Positions 21,001 to 30,053 of a stretch of 64,000 bases of DNA are shown piece by piece. The stretch comes from Massilia agri (GTDB lineage: Bacteria; Pseudomonadota; Gammaproteobacteria; Burkholderiales; Burkholderiaceae_D), in the NCBI RefSeq assembly GCF_024753255.1, contig NZ_JANUHA010000006.1, positions 186,001 through 250,000 on the forward strand, in the 5' to 3' direction. A model generated the notes under the pieces. The model had not been told where the DNA came from and made no database searches. It saw only the letters and a list, made by a program, of their open reading frames with translations. Position 1 is the stretch's first letter. Each line of letters begins with the position of its first letter. Made by a program: the position numbers and the translations under genes.

Positions 21001-23967
21001 ATGTTCAAGCAGAAGCCGCTCGCCGCGGCCGTATCGATGGCGGTATGGAGCCTGGCAGCCCTGCCGGCGCTGGCCCAGGACGCACCCGCCGTCCCGATGC
21101 AGACCGTCGAAGTGACCGGTATCCGCGCCTCCATGGCCAAGTCCCTGGCCGTCAAGCGCGACGCGACGGCGAACGTCGAGGTGATCACCGCCGAAGACGT
21201 GGGCAAGATGCCGGACCGGAACCTGGCGGACTCGTTGCAGCGCCTGTCGGGCGTGGCAGTGCGTACCGACTACGACGAAGCGGAGAAGGTCGCCATGCGC
21301 GGCACCAATCCGGACCACACCCTGATCATCTTCAACGGCCACGCCGTCTCCGGCGGCGACTGGTACATCTCCGACCAGCTCTCGAGCAGCCGCTCGACCA
21401 GCCTGTCGCTGATGCCGTCCTCGGTGCTGAACCAGGCCCAGGTCTACAAGACCTCGCAGGCCAACCTGGTCGACGGCGGCCTGGCCGGCACCATCAACGT
21501 CACCACCCGCAAGCCGCTCGCCCAGAAGGAACGCCTGTCGGGCGTGGTCAACGTGGGCGCGGTGTATGCCGACCTGCCGGGCAAGACCACCCACGACATC
21601 GATGCCTCGATGAACTGGAAGAACGAGGCCGGCACCTTCGGCTTCATCGTGCAGGGCTTCGCCCAGAAGCGCATGATCCGCCGCGACTCCGTCTCGCGCT
21701 TCGCCTATCCGCCGAACAGCGGCTGGGACGTGATCAACACCACGACCATGAAGGGCATCACCGACGAGTCGCTGGCCGGCACCGGCTACAAGGCCGCCGA
21801 CCTGAACGGCGTGCGCATCCCGGGTTCGATGAGCATGGAATTCGTCGAGGGCGAGCGCGACCGCAAGGGCGGCATGTTCGCGGTCCAGTTCAAGCCGAAC
21901 CAGGACCTCGACGTGAACTTGACGGGCTTCCATTCCCAACTGAAGGCGCCGAACTACGGCCGCCTGAACGCCGGCGCCATCATGAGCATGCTGCTGGGCC
22001 GCCAGAGCGGCCAGGGCCCGTATGGCGGTGCGGCGACCTCGGTGAATGGACAGCAGGTCTTCGCCCAGATCAGGAACCCGGTCATCGTCACCGAAAAGAC
22101 CGTGTTCGGCCACGAACTGAAAGTGCTCAAGAGCGCCGACATCGTCTATGCGGACGGTACGCCGCCCCAGTACATCGGCGAAACCGAAGGGGCGTATCGC
22201 GATGGCGCCAAGGCGACCAGCTCCTTCCTCGACCTGGACGCCAAGTACCGCGTCAACCAGGACCTGACGGTCAAGGGCCTGCTGTCGGTGACCCGCGGCG
22301 TCGGTCAGACCGAGCTCGACCAGGGCCTGACCTATACCCGTTTCGGTACCGGCGTGTCCTATGCGCTGGGCAGCCTGTACGACGCCCCCTACGTCCAGTA
22401 CCACGGCAGCGGCCCGAACAGCTACAAGCCGCAGGGCGCGGACGGCACCGGCTTCGTCCTCACCGGCCGCAACGCCTCGGGCGCCAAGACCGTCGACAAG
22501 GAGCATAGCCTGAACCTCGACGCCGAGTACAAGCTCGACCGCGGCTGGCTGAAGTCGATGGAGACCGGCGTGCGCTACTCGCAGCACAAGCGCGACCTGG
22601 TGCGCCGCTGGCCGCAGCTGCGCTATGCGGCCCTGGCGCCGAACGCGCCGACCAGCGGCTTCAAGCCCTGGCCCTCGGACTTCGGCGACGGCCTAGACGG
22701 CCCGGGCGGCTGGGACAACGTGAGCTGGACCATGTCGCCGGAAGCGCTGAAAGCCTATTTCGAAGCCAACCGCACCGTCACCAGCGACGACTGGGAACGC
22801 CGCGCCGGCCTCGAGATCGATATGCGCGAACGCCAGAGCGCCGCCTACATGATGGCGAACTTCGAAGCGGACCGCCTGTCCGGTAACGTCGGCGTGCGCT
22901 ATGTGCGCACCCAGGTCGACTCGATGATCCCGAACCTGGTCCCGGCGGGCCTGTGCACCCGTTCCCGTCCGGGCGAGCCGATCGTCCCGTGCCCGGGCTA
23001 TCCGGATGCCATCACCTGGTACCACGAAGGCAGCGGCTCCTTCCAGGACGCGAACTTCAATCCGAAGGCCGGCAACTTCTTCTACAAGAAGGCCAACAAG
23101 CACGTCTACACCAACGTGCTGCCGAGCCTGAACCTGCGCTATGAGCTGGACAAGGACATGCTGCTGCGCTTCGGCGCCAGCAAGACCCTGGGCCGCCAGA
23201 ACTACAACCTGTTCGCGGTGGGCTACAGCGGTCCGACCTGCGGCGAAGCCGGTTGCACCATCATCGGTCCGAACCCGAACCTGTCGCCACAGACCTCCAA
23301 CAACCTGGACCTCGCCTGGAACTGGTACTTCGCGCCGCGCGCCCAGGTCGGCGTGAACGTGTACAACTCGCGCATCAAGGGTTATCCGAAGACCGGCGTG
23401 GCCGGCGCCGCCACGATCCAGTTCGTCGACCCGCGCGACAGCCAGCTGAAGGACTTCTTCGTCCTGACCTCGTCGCAGCAGGGCGCCCGCATCCGCGGCA
23501 TCGAGATCTCCTACGAGCAGCCGATCGGCAATACCGGCTTCGGCTTCACCTCGAACGTCAGCCGCGCCAAGACGAAGGTCGATGACGGCCTGCCGATGGT
23601 CGGCGCTTCGGAATGGGCGGGCAACCTGGGCGGCTACTTCGAGAACGACAAGATCTCGGCGCGCCTGGTGGCGAACTACCGCAGCGAGTACGTGAACTCC
23701 AGCACCGCGCCGGCGCCGAACGCGGCCAGCCAGGGCAAGGCCGTCATCAACGGCGTCACGATGCCGGTGGCGCCGACCTACGCCGCGCCGGTGACCACGC
23801 TGGCCTTCAATGCGAGCTACAACCTGACGCCGAACCTGATCCTGTCGCTCGATGCGACCAACCTGACCAACGCCAAGCGCGCCTACTATCGCTACAGCGA
23901 GGAAGAGCAGCAGAAGCTGGACGTCAGCGGCCGCCAGTACTACGTGAACCTGAAGTACAAGTTCTGA
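21001..23967 (+). CDS. TonB-dependent outer-membrane receptor
   Basis: A 988-residue protein with a signal peptide (cut after LPALAQ), a TonB-box-like MQTVEVTGIRAS, the plug domain (NVEVITAEDVGKMPDRNLADSL, then GGLAGTINVTTRKPL) and a long 22-strand barrel ending in aromatic YKF. VTGIRAS and the long barrel are typical of the TIGR01782-type receptors used for carbohydrates or other large nutrients in Xanthomonas-like bacteria. The substrate is unknown; no catabolic genes adjoin it. ATG 21001 was chosen for AGGAGA at 20989-20994, although the frame stays open further upstream. Confidence 0.93.
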   Translation: MFKQKPLAAAVSMAVWSLAALPALAQDAPAVPMQTVEVTGIRASMAKSLAVKRDATANVEVITAEDVGKMPDRNLADSLQRLSGVAVRTDYDEAEKVAMRGTNPDHTLIIFNGHAVSGGDWYISDQLSSSRSTSLSLMPSSVLNQAQVYKTSQANLVDGGLAGTINVTTRKPLAQKERLSGVVNVGAVYADLPGKTTHDIDASMNWKNEAGTFGFIVQGFAQKRMIRRDSVSRFAYPPNSGWDVINTTTMKGITDESLAGTGYKAADLNGVRIPGSMSMEFVEGERDRKGGMFAVQFKPNQDLDVNLTGFHSQLKAPNYGRLNAGAIMSMLLGRQSGQGPYGGAATSVNGQQVFAQIRNPVIVTEKTVFGHELKVLKSADIVYADGTPPQYIGETEGAYRDGAKATSSFLDLDAKYRVNQDLTVKGLLSVTRGVGQTELDQGLTYTRFGTGVSYALGSLYDAPYVQYHGSGPNSYKPQGADGTGFVLTGRNASGAKTVDKEHSLNLDAEYKLDRGWLKSMETGVRYSQHKRDLVRRWPQLRYAALAPNAPTSGFKPWPSDFGDGLDGPGGWDNVSWTMSPEALKAYFEANRTVTSDDWERRAGLEIDMRERQSAAYMMANFEADRLSGNVGVRYVRTQVDSMIPNLVPAGLCTRSRPGEPIVPCPGYPDAITWYHEGSGSFQDANFNPKAGNFFYKKANKHVYTNVLPSLNLRYELDKDMLLRFGASKTLGRQNYNLFAVGYSGPTCGEAGCTIIGPNPNLSPQTSNNLDLAWNWYFAPRAQVGVNVYNSRIKGYPKTGVAGAATIQFVDPRDSQLKDFFVLTSSQQGARIRGIEISYEQPIGNTGFGFTSNVSRAKTKVDDGLPMVGASEWAGNLGGYFENDKISARLVANYRSEYVNSSTAPAPNAASQGKAVINGVTMPVAPTYAAPVTTLAFNASYNLTPNLILSLDATNLTNAKRAYYRYSEEEQQKLDVSGRQYYVNLKYKF

Positions 23968-23988
23968 TCGCCTTGCAGGTCCGTATGG

Positions 23989-24013
23989 GGGGAGCTTCGG
24001 CTCCCCTTTTTTT
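23989..24013 (+). terminator. Intrinsic terminator after the receptor gene
   Basis: GGGGAGC, TTCG tetraloop, GCTCCCC (23989-24006), then seven T. A textbook terminator 21 bases after the stop. The remainder of the gap to 24269 shows no gene I can support. Confidence 0.95.
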
Positions 24014-24269
24014 ATTTGGACGGGGGGGCTTTCCGCTTGCGCCCGCGACCTTGTAGGAGGCGGCCTATCGAAAAATGTGCGGCAGCTAACGGTCGCCCCT
24101 TGGGGGCATCGATATGATGGAGCCGTGTGAGTGAGGCGCTGCGCTGCAATCGATGCAGAGGGTGCCAACAGCTCAACAGGTTAGCCGGTCGCCTCGAGGA
24201 CCGGCACCAGATCCGGGCCGGCGTCCGCCAAGACGAACGACGGCCCCACAACGGGAGCGGAGGTTGCCA

Positions 24270-24431
24270 ATGTCCGAGATCAAGCATCCACCCAAGCACG
24301 TGGTCCGTGAATACCTCGAGCGCCGCGCGCGCGACACGGCGCCGCCGCCGACGCCGGAGGAAATCCGGCGCCAGCTCGGTTGGGGCATGCTGATGCCCTC
24401 CGACCTCAAGATGGGCACGAACCGCTCCTGA
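24270..24431 (+). CDS. Small hypothetical protein, 53 residues
   Basis: Starts MSEIKHPPKHVVREYLERRA and ends DLKMGTNRS; no membrane segment and a mixed charged/Pro-rich composition (PPPTPEE). An AG-rich ribosome site (GGGAGCGGAGG) precedes the ATG. The downstream gene starts 46 bases later with its own AAGGAGA, and a terminator follows, so the pair probably forms a small operon. The codon use is like the neighbouring real genes. No function recognised. Confidence 0.6.
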   Translation: MSEIKHPPKHVVREYLERRARDTAPPPTPEEIRRQLGWGMLMPSDLKMGTNRS

Positions 24432-24477
24432 TCCCGGCCGCGCCCATTGGCGCGGCGTCCCATCCAAGGAGACAGCC

Positions 24478-24651
24478 ATGACCCGCAAGATCGGCAGCAA
24501 ACACGAAGCACAGCACCGCGGCAAGAAGGAACGCCAGGAGATCCGCCGCACGAACATCGCCCGCGAGGCCGTCAAGATGGCCGAGGCCCGCGCCAAGTAC
24601 CGCAACCAGGTCAAGGGCCGCCCGCAGGAGCAGGCAAGCGCCACGGCCTGA
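24478..24651 (+). CDS. Small basic hypothetical protein, 57 residues
   Basis: MTRKIGSKHEAQHRGKKERQ at the start and QVKGRPQEQASATA at the end; about a quarter of the residues are Lys or Arg, predicted helical and soluble. AAGGAGA lies 6 bases before the ATG. It could bind nucleic acid, but this is only composition. It ends the two-gene unit with 24270-24431 and is closed by a strong terminator. Confidence 0.6.
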   Translation: MTRKIGSKHEAQHRGKKERQEIRRTNIAREAVKMAEARAKYRNQVKGRPQEQASATA

Positions 24652-24673
24652 GGCCCTCAGCATTGCCCATCTG

Positions 24674-24697
24674 GCCCGCCACCGGCGGGCTTTTTTT
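24674..24697 (+). terminator. Intrinsic terminator after the small-gene pair
   Basis: GCCCGCC (24674-24680), loop ACC, GGCGGGC (24684-24690), then seven T. Confidence 0.95.
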
Positions 24698-24872
24698 ATT
24701 TCCGCCTCCGATCCGCCGCCGTTCGCCGCCGTTTCCGGCTGCCACCCGCCGCCCGCCGAAAACTTCGCCATTCACCGCCTTGCCGCCGCCGTTCGCCGAA
24801 ATGCCCTTTCGCCCGGCCGTGCCCCCTTGGTATCGTGTGTCCATACCAATCACATACGAGGAGTCACGCATC

Positions 24873-25277
24873 ATGGATAGCGAAGACGCGTACCGCTGGC
24901 GCAAACAGGTGGTCCTGGGTCTCTTGATGATCGCCATCGGCGTCATCGTCCTGCTCGACCGCATGTACTATATCGACGCCGGCGACTACTGGCACTACTG
25001 GCCGCTGCTGCTGGTGGTGGTCGGGATCAACCAGACCATCGGCTACCCGAGCCCGCGCGAATTCGGCAACGGCGTGTGGACCATCTTCATCGGCCTGTGG
25101 CTGTTCGCCTGCTTCGAACACCTGTTCGGCCTTACCTTCCGCAACAGCTGGCCGCTGTTCATCCTGGCCTGGGGCGTGAAGCTGGTGTTCCAGCCGCTGG
25201 TGGCGCGCCGCTTCCAGCAGGCGCAGTCGCAGCAGCAGGGCTTTATCGACAATCCGGAGAAGCGTCATGAAAAGTGA
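24873..25277 (+). CDS. LiaI/LiaF-like membrane protein (DUF5668-type)
   Basis: A 134-residue protein with four hydrophobic stretches arranged as two hairpins: VVLGLLMIAIGVIVLLDRM, YWPLLLVVVGINQTIG, VWTIFIGLWLFACF and WPLFILAWGVKLVF. The repeated xxGxxxLLD...WPLxLVxxG pattern is that of the LiaI-LiaF-like transmembrane region. A GAGGAG site precedes the ATG. It overlaps the next gene by 11 bases and starts an operon of two membrane proteins and a two-component system. Confidence 0.82.
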   Translation: MDSEDAYRWRKQVVLGLLMIAIGVIVLLDRMYYIDAGDYWHYWPLLLVVVGINQTIGYPSPREFGNGVWTIFIGLWLFACFEHLFGLTFRNSWPLFILAWGVKLVFQPLVARRFQQAQSQQQGFIDNPEKRHEK

Positions 25278-25980
25278 TATCCAGTCCAGGGGCGTGAAGA
25301 GCCAGATCGTGCTCGGCGTGCTCGTCATCGTGATGGGCCTGCTGTTCCTGCTCGATAACCTCGACATCCTCGACATGCACCGCGCGATCTCGTTCTGGCC
25401 GATGGTCTTCATCATCGCCGGCGTGGTCAAGCTCTACGACACCCAGAGCCGCGGCGGACAGCTGCTGGGCGCCTGCCTGGTGGGCCTCGGCGTCCTGATC
25501 ATCCTGGATCGGATGGACATCATCGACTTCAACGTGCGCACCATGTGGCCGCTGTTCTTCATCGGCTTCGGCATCTACACGATCTACCGGGCCAGGACAG
25601 GGCGGCGCCTGATCCAGATCGACGGCGTCAAGGGCGAGCAGGACCTGAAAGGCGAGGGCGTGGTGGACATCATGGCGGTGCTGGGCGGCTTCGAGCGGCG
25701 CGTCTATACACCGGCTTTCCGCGGGGGCGAGATCACCGCCATCATGGGCGGCTGCGCCCTCGACCTGCGCAATTCCTCGATCGAGGGCGAGGCGGTGGTA
25801 AACGTGTTCGCTTTCTGGGGCGGCGTGACGATGAAGGTGCCGCCCGACTGGACCGTCGTCCTGAACGGCACGCCGATCATGGGCGGCTTCGAGGAAAAGA
25901 CGGCGCGCCCGCCCGACAACAGCAAGCGCCTGATCGTGCAGGGCTACGCGATCATGGGCGGCGTCGAGGTGCGCAACTGA
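25267..25980 (+). CDS. LiaF-like membrane protein with C-terminal LiaF domain
   Basis: A 237-residue protein. Residues 1-115 repeat the LiaI-LiaF-like membrane pattern (IVLGVLVIVMGLLFLLDN; WPLFFIGFGIYTIYRA). Residues 130-237 form a right-handed beta-rich LiaF-like domain: VVDIMAVLGGFERRVYTPAF, GGEITAIMGGCALDLRNSSI, FAFWGGVTMKVPPDWTVV, IMGGFEEK. In Firmicutes LiaF inhibits the LiaS kinase during cell-wall stress; here it probably senses the envelope for the adjacent histidine kinase. That role is inferred from the neighbours. Confidence 0.88.
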   Translation: MKSDIQSRGVKSQIVLGVLVIVMGLLFLLDNLDILDMHRAISFWPMVFIIAGVVKLYDTQSRGGQLLGACLVGLGVLIILDRMDIIDFNVRTMWPLFFIGFGIYTIYRARTGRRLIQIDGVKGEQDLKGEGVVDIMAVLGGFERRVYTPAFRGGEITAIMGGCALDLRNSSIEGEAVVNVFAFWGGVTMKVPPDWTVVLNGTPIMGGFEEKTARPPDNSKRLIVQGYAIMGGVEVRN

Positions 25981-25996
25981 TGGCACCGGTGGCGCG

Positions 25997-27064
25997 ATGA
26001 GCGGGAGCTTCTGGGCGCGGCGCAGCGTCGCGCTCTACCTGCTGGCCTGGCTGATGCTGGGCCTCCTGATCGCCGGCCTCCTGGTGGCGACGCTGGACGC
26101 CGGCCTCGGTCCCAGCCTGCTGTTCGCCGTGCCCCTGATGCTGTGCTATGCCTGCGCCTGCGGCTTCTCCGCCTACTACCTGTGCCGCGCCTATCCGCTG
26201 GCGGAGCAGAGGCTGCGCGCGGTACTGTCGGTGTTCCTGTTCAGTGCATCGAGCGCGGCCCTGCTGTGGTGCGCGCTGGGCAGCGCCTGGGCGGCCCTGT
26301 GCGCCTGGCTGCTGCCCGGCGAGGCGGTGGTGGAAGTGACGCGTCCCTTTGCCGCGCTGATGTTCGCGATCGGGGTGCTGCTGTACTGGATGACGGCGGT
26401 GGCGCACTACCTGGCGCTGGAATTCGACCGGGCGCGGCGCGCCGAGACCCAGGCGCTGGGAGCGCGCCTGCTGGCCCAGGACGCCGAGCTGCGCATGCTG
26501 CGCACCCAGATCGATCCGCATTTCCTGTTCAACAGCCTGAATTCGATCAGTGCGCTCACCAGCATCGATGCGGGCCGGGCGCGCGACATGACGCTGCAGC
26601 TGGCCGGCTTCTTCCGCCAGACGCTGGGACTGGAGGCGAACCGCAAGGTGGCGCTTCGCGAGGAAGTAGCGCTGCTGGCGCGCTTCGTCGCGATCGAGCA
26701 GGTGCGTTTCGGTCCGCGCCTGGCTTTCGAACAGAAGCTGGGGGAGGGGACGGAGGATTGCCTGCTGCCGCCGATGATCCTGCAGCCGCTGGTCGAGAAC
26801 GCGGTGAAGCACGGAATCGGACAGCGCCTGGAGGGAGGCGCCGTCGTGCTCGTGGCGGAGCGCGCCGCGTCGCTGCTGCGCATCCGCGTCGAGAACGACA
26901 TCGACCCCGACGGCAGGCCCCGGAGCGGCAGCGGGATCGGGCTGGAAAACGTGCGCCAGCGCCTGGCCGCGGCCTATGGGGTCGAGGCCAGCGTGCACTG
27001 GACGCGCGATAAGAATACATTCAGGGTGGACATGATGCTGCCCGCGGAAACTGGAGGGGAATAG
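25997..27064 (+). CDS. LytS/AlgZ-type sensor histidine kinase
   Basis: A 355-residue protein with four membrane helices in the first 140 residues (no large periplasmic sensor, so an intramembrane-sensing kinase), then the His_kinase domain with QIDPHFLFNSLNSI (phosphoacceptor His about 175) and an HATPase domain (LQPLVENAVKHGI; GSGIGLENVRQRL). It starts 16 bases after the LiaF-like gene and ends two bases before the response regulator. Intramembrane kinases commonly respond to partner membrane proteins, which fits control by the two LiaF-like proteins. Confidence 0.93.
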   Translation: MSGSFWARRSVALYLLAWLMLGLLIAGLLVATLDAGLGPSLLFAVPLMLCYACACGFSAYYLCRAYPLAEQRLRAVLSVFLFSASSAALLWCALGSAWAALCAWLLPGEAVVEVTRPFAALMFAIGVLLYWMTAVAHYLALEFDRARRAETQALGARLLAQDAELRMLRTQIDPHFLFNSLNSISALTSIDAGRARDMTLQLAGFFRQTLGLEANRKVALREEVALLARFVAIEQVRFGPRLAFEQKLGEGTEDCLLPPMILQPLVENAVKHGIGQRLEGGAVVLVAERAASLLRIRVENDIDPDGRPRSGSGIGLENVRQRLAAAYGVEASVHWTRDKNTFRVDMMLPAETGGE

Positions 27065-27066
27065 AC

Positions 27067-27804
27067 ATGCGAGTGCTGATCGTCGACGACGAACACCTGG
27101 CGCGCGTGCTGCTGCGCGAATACCTGGCGGACCATCCCGATGTCGAGATCGTGGGCGAGTGCGCCAACGGCTTCGAGGCCGTCAAGGCCATCGGCGAGCT
27201 GGACCCGGAACTGGTCTTCCTCGATATCCAGATGCCGAAACTGGACGGCTTCGAGGTGGTGGAACTGGCGGGAAGCAAGCCGCATTATGTCTTCGCGACG
27301 GCCTACGACCAGTTCGCGCTGCGCGCCTTCGAGGTGCATGCCATCGACTACCTGCTCAAGCCATTCAGCCGCGAACGGCTCGCCCAGGCCTTGGCGCACG
27401 CGCGCAGCCGCCAGCCGCAAGCCGGACAGGCCCAGGCGCTCGATGCCGTCGTGCAGGAGGCTGTCCGCCGCCACGGCCACCTGGAACGCATCCTGATCAA
27501 GGATGGTGTTCGCGTGCACGTGGTCCAGGCCGCCACGGTCGACTATATCGAGGCGCAGGACGACTACGTGCAGGTGAACGCGGCGGGCAAGGGCTGGCTC
27601 AAGCACCAGCGCCTGTCCGAGCTGGAAACCCAGCTCGATCCGCAGGTCTTCGTGCGCATCCACCGCTCCTACATCGTCAACCTCGGTGCGATCGCGCGCA
27701 TCGAACCGGCCAGCAAGGACAACTACTGCGCCGTGCTGAAGGATGGCGTCAAGCTGCCGATCAGCCGCAGCGGCTATGCGCGGGTGCGCGAGCTGATGCG
27801 CTGA
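27067..27804 (+). CDS. LytTR-family response regulator
   Basis: A 245-residue regulator. The receiver has VDDE acidic residues, the phosphorylated Asp at 53 in LVFLDIQMPK, and the K of LLKPF near 103. The C-terminal LytTR DNA-binding domain (about 145-245) shows VDYIEAQDDYVQVN and FVRIHRSYIVN. It is paired with the kinase upstream; LytTR regulators usually bind two direct repeats, likely before 24873, but no clear pair was identified. The 3' end overlaps the convergent helicase gene by 31 bases. Confidence 0.95.
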   Translation: MRVLIVDDEHLARVLLREYLADHPDVEIVGECANGFEAVKAIGELDPELVFLDIQMPKLDGFEVVELAGSKPHYVFATAYDQFALRAFEVHAIDYLLKPFSRERLAQALAHARSRQPQAGQAQALDAVVQEAVRRHGHLERILIKDGVRVHVVQAATVDYIEAQDDYVQVNAAGKGWLKHQRLSELETQLDPQVFVRIHRSYIVNLGAIARIEPASKDNYCAVLKDGVKLPISRSGYARVRELMR

Positions 27805-30053
27805 TCCACGCTCCACCAGGCGGGCAGCAGCGCGCGCACCTCGGGACGGCCGAAGCGGTCGTCGATCAGCCACACCACGCCGCGGTCCTGCTCGGTGCGG
27901 ATCACGCGGCCGGCCGCCTGCACCACCTTCTGCATGCCGGGATACAGGTAGGTGTAGTCGTAGCCGGCGCCGAACATGGCCTGCATCCGTTCGCGCAGCT
28001 GCTCGTTGACCGGATTCACCTGGGGCAGGCCGAGGGTGGCGACGAAGGCGCCGATCAGCCGCTCGCCCGGCAGGTCGATGCCTTCGCCGAAAGACCCGCC
28101 CAGCACCGCGAAGCCGACCCCGCGGCTCTCCAACGTGAAGCGCTCGAGGAAGGCCGCGCGTTCCGGCTCGCTCATGCGGCGCTCCTGGCGCCAGGCCGGC
28201 ACCTCGGGATGTTCCTGGGCCAGGCGCTCGAGGACCTGCTCCAGGTAGTCGAAGCTGCTGAAGAAAGCCAGGTAGTTGCCGGGCTGCGCAAGATACTGGC
28301 GCGCGATCAGGTCGGCGATCGGGCCGAGCGAGGCTGCGCGGTGCTGGTAGCGGGTGGAGATGTCGGCGGCGATGCGGACCTCGAGCTGGCTGCTCGTGAA
28401 AGGCGAGGCGACGTCGGCCCAGGCCGTGTCCTGGGGCATGCCGAGCAGGTCGCAGAAATAATGCCAGGGGCTGAGCGTGGCCGAGAACAGGGTCGCCGAA
28501 TGGGCCTGGGCGAAGCGTGGCGCGAGAAAGGGCGCGGGCACGACGTTGCGGATGCTGATCACGGAATCGCGCACGCCCGCGCGCGTGAGGTCGCACAGCG
28601 AATGCTCGCCGAAGGATTCGGCCAGGCGGATGAAGCCCAGGGCATCGAAATGGAAGCGCTGCAGTTCGGGGTCGAGTGGCCCCGGGAATTCAGCGAGGAA
28701 GTCGTTGACGGTGCTGGTGGCGTTCTGCAGGGCGTCGAGCAGCTTGTCGGGCAGGGCCGGGAGCACCTGGTAGGGCGCGGGGGCCTCCTTGTCGACCCCC
28801 AGCCAGGCGCGTCCGACACGCTCGAGCGCCTTCTTCACCAGCTCGGGCGCATTGGCGCGGGCCGCGCGCAGGTTCGTGCGGTCCAGCTCCGCGCTGTACA
28901 TCGAGCGTGCGCGCGACACCATATTGTGGGCCTCGTCGACCAGCACGCTGGCGCGCCAGCCATTGTTCTGGGCGAGGGCGTAGAGCATGGCGCCGCCGTC
29001 GAAATAATAGTTGTAGTCGCCCACCGCCATATCGGCCCAGCGCGCCATCTCGCTGCCCAGGTAATAGGGGCAGATGTCGTGCGCGAGCGCGACCTCGCGC
29101 AAGGCCTCGCGGTCGAGGATCGAGACTGCCGCCGCCGCCTCGCGTGCTCCAGGCAGGCGGTCATAGAAGCCTTTCGCGAGCGGGCAGGCGTCGCCCTGGC
29201 AGGCCTTGTCCGGGTGCTCGCAGGCCTTGTCGCGCGCCGTCAGCTCGAGCACGCGCAGCGGCAGGCCCGACCCCGCGCCGAGGCTGGCGGCGGCGTCGAG
29301 CGCCAGGCGCCGCCCCGGCGTCTTCGCGGCCAGGAAGAAGACCTTGTCCAGCTTCTCCTGCGGCATCGCCTTCAGGACCGGGAAGAGGCTGCCCACGGTC
29401 TTGCCGATGCCGGTGGGCGCCTGGGCCAGCAGGCAGCGTCCGCTGGCGTTGGCCCGGTAGACGTTTTCGGCGAGTTCGCGCTGTCCGGGGCGGAAATTCG
29501 CATGCGGGAAGGCGAGGGTGGCAAGGGCGGCGTCGCGGCTGCCGCGGTGGGCGGCTTCGCTTGCTGCCCAGGACGCGAAACGCGCGCACAGGTCCTCGAA
29601 CAGCGCCGCCAGCTCCAGCGCCGCGCGGGTCTCGCGCAGCACGGTCTCGAGCCCCGTGCCGATGTCATAGTAGACCAGGGCCAGGTTGACGGACTCCAGG
29701 CCGAGCTGGCGGCACAGCAGGTGGCCGTAGACACGCACTTGGGCCCAGTGCAGGTGGCGGTGGTTGTCGGGGATGTTCGCGAACTTGCCGCGGTGGGTCT
29801 TGATCTCTTCGATCAGGTTCTGGTCCGGGTCGTAGCCGTCGGCGCGGCCGCGCACGTGGAGCATGCCCCAGTCGCCTGACAGGGAGACTTCGGTGCGGTA
29901 GTTGGGGCCGCGCCGGCTAGTGACCACCGCATGGCCGGCAATGCCTTCCTGGGCGGTGGGCGAGGGCGTGAAGCGGATGTCGAGGTCGCCCTGCTTGGCG
30001 GTGAACTCGCATAGCGCCCGCACCGCGACGCTGTACTTGTCAACGTCGGTCAA
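27774..30053 (-). CDS. Fe-S superfamily 2 DNA helicase with N-terminal PD-(D/E)XK-like domain (DinG/XPD type)
   Basis: About 759 residues. The first 120 resemble a PD-(D/E)XK nuclease fold (RGRADGYDPD...EEIKTHRG). The helicase has Walker A APTGIGKT (about 211), four cysteines spaced as in XPD/DinG iron-sulfur helicases (about 278-328, ending ICPYYLG), the DEAH box VLVDEAHN (about 370) and QAAGRVIR. The likely start is the TTG at 30053, which overlaps the stop of the nuclease gene (TTGA) and has GGGAG upstream; the frame remains open further upstream but there it lies inside the nuclease gene. Probably acts with the FAN1-like nuclease on crosslinks or flaps. Confidence 0.9.
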   Translation of the reverse strand: MTDVDKYSVAVRALCEFTAKQGDLDIRFTPSPTAQEGIAGHAVVTSRRGPNYRTEVSLSGDWGMLHVRGRADGYDPDQNLIEEIKTHRGKFANIPDNHRHLHWAQVRVYGHLLCRQLGLESVNLALVYYDIGTGLETVLRETRAALELAALFEDLCARFASWAASEAAHRGSRDAALATLAFPHANFRPGQRELAENVYRANASGRCLLAQAPTGIGKTVGSLFPVLKAMPQEKLDKVFFLAAKTPGRRLALDAAASLGAGSGLPLRVLELTARDKACEHPDKACQGDACPLAKGFYDRLPGAREAAAAVSILDREALREVALAHDICPYYLGSEMARWADMAVGDYNYYFDGGAMLYALAQNNGWRASVLVDEAHNMVSRARSMYSAELDRTNLRAARANAPELVKKALERVGRAWLGVDKEAPAPYQVLPALPDKLLDALQNATSTVNDFLAEFPGPLDPELQRFHFDALGFIRLAESFGEHSLCDLTRAGVRDSVISIRNVVPAPFLAPRFAQAHSATLFSATLSPWHYFCDLLGMPQDTAWADVASPFTSSQLEVRIAADISTRYQHRAASLGPIADLIARQYLAQPGNYLAFFSSFDYLEQVLERLAQEHPEVPAWRQERRMSEPERAAFLERFTLESRGVGFAVLGGSFGEGIDLPGERLIGAFVATLGLPQVNPVNEQLRERMQAMFGAGYDYTYLYPGMQKVVQAAGRVIRTEQDRGVVWLIDDRFGRPEVRALLPAWWSVDQRISSRTRA

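Noticed and set aside
24701..24840. GCCGCCGTTCGCCG-like direct repeats
   Set aside because: Short, imperfect and of the same composition as the rest of the gap; could be simple sequence in a GC-rich leader. No periodicity or known family seen.
27159..29879. Plus-strand frame of about 906 codons across the helicase gene
   Set aside because: Starts inside the response regulator in another frame and runs antisense through the helicase; no recognisable domain. The helicase motifs on the minus strand decide the case.
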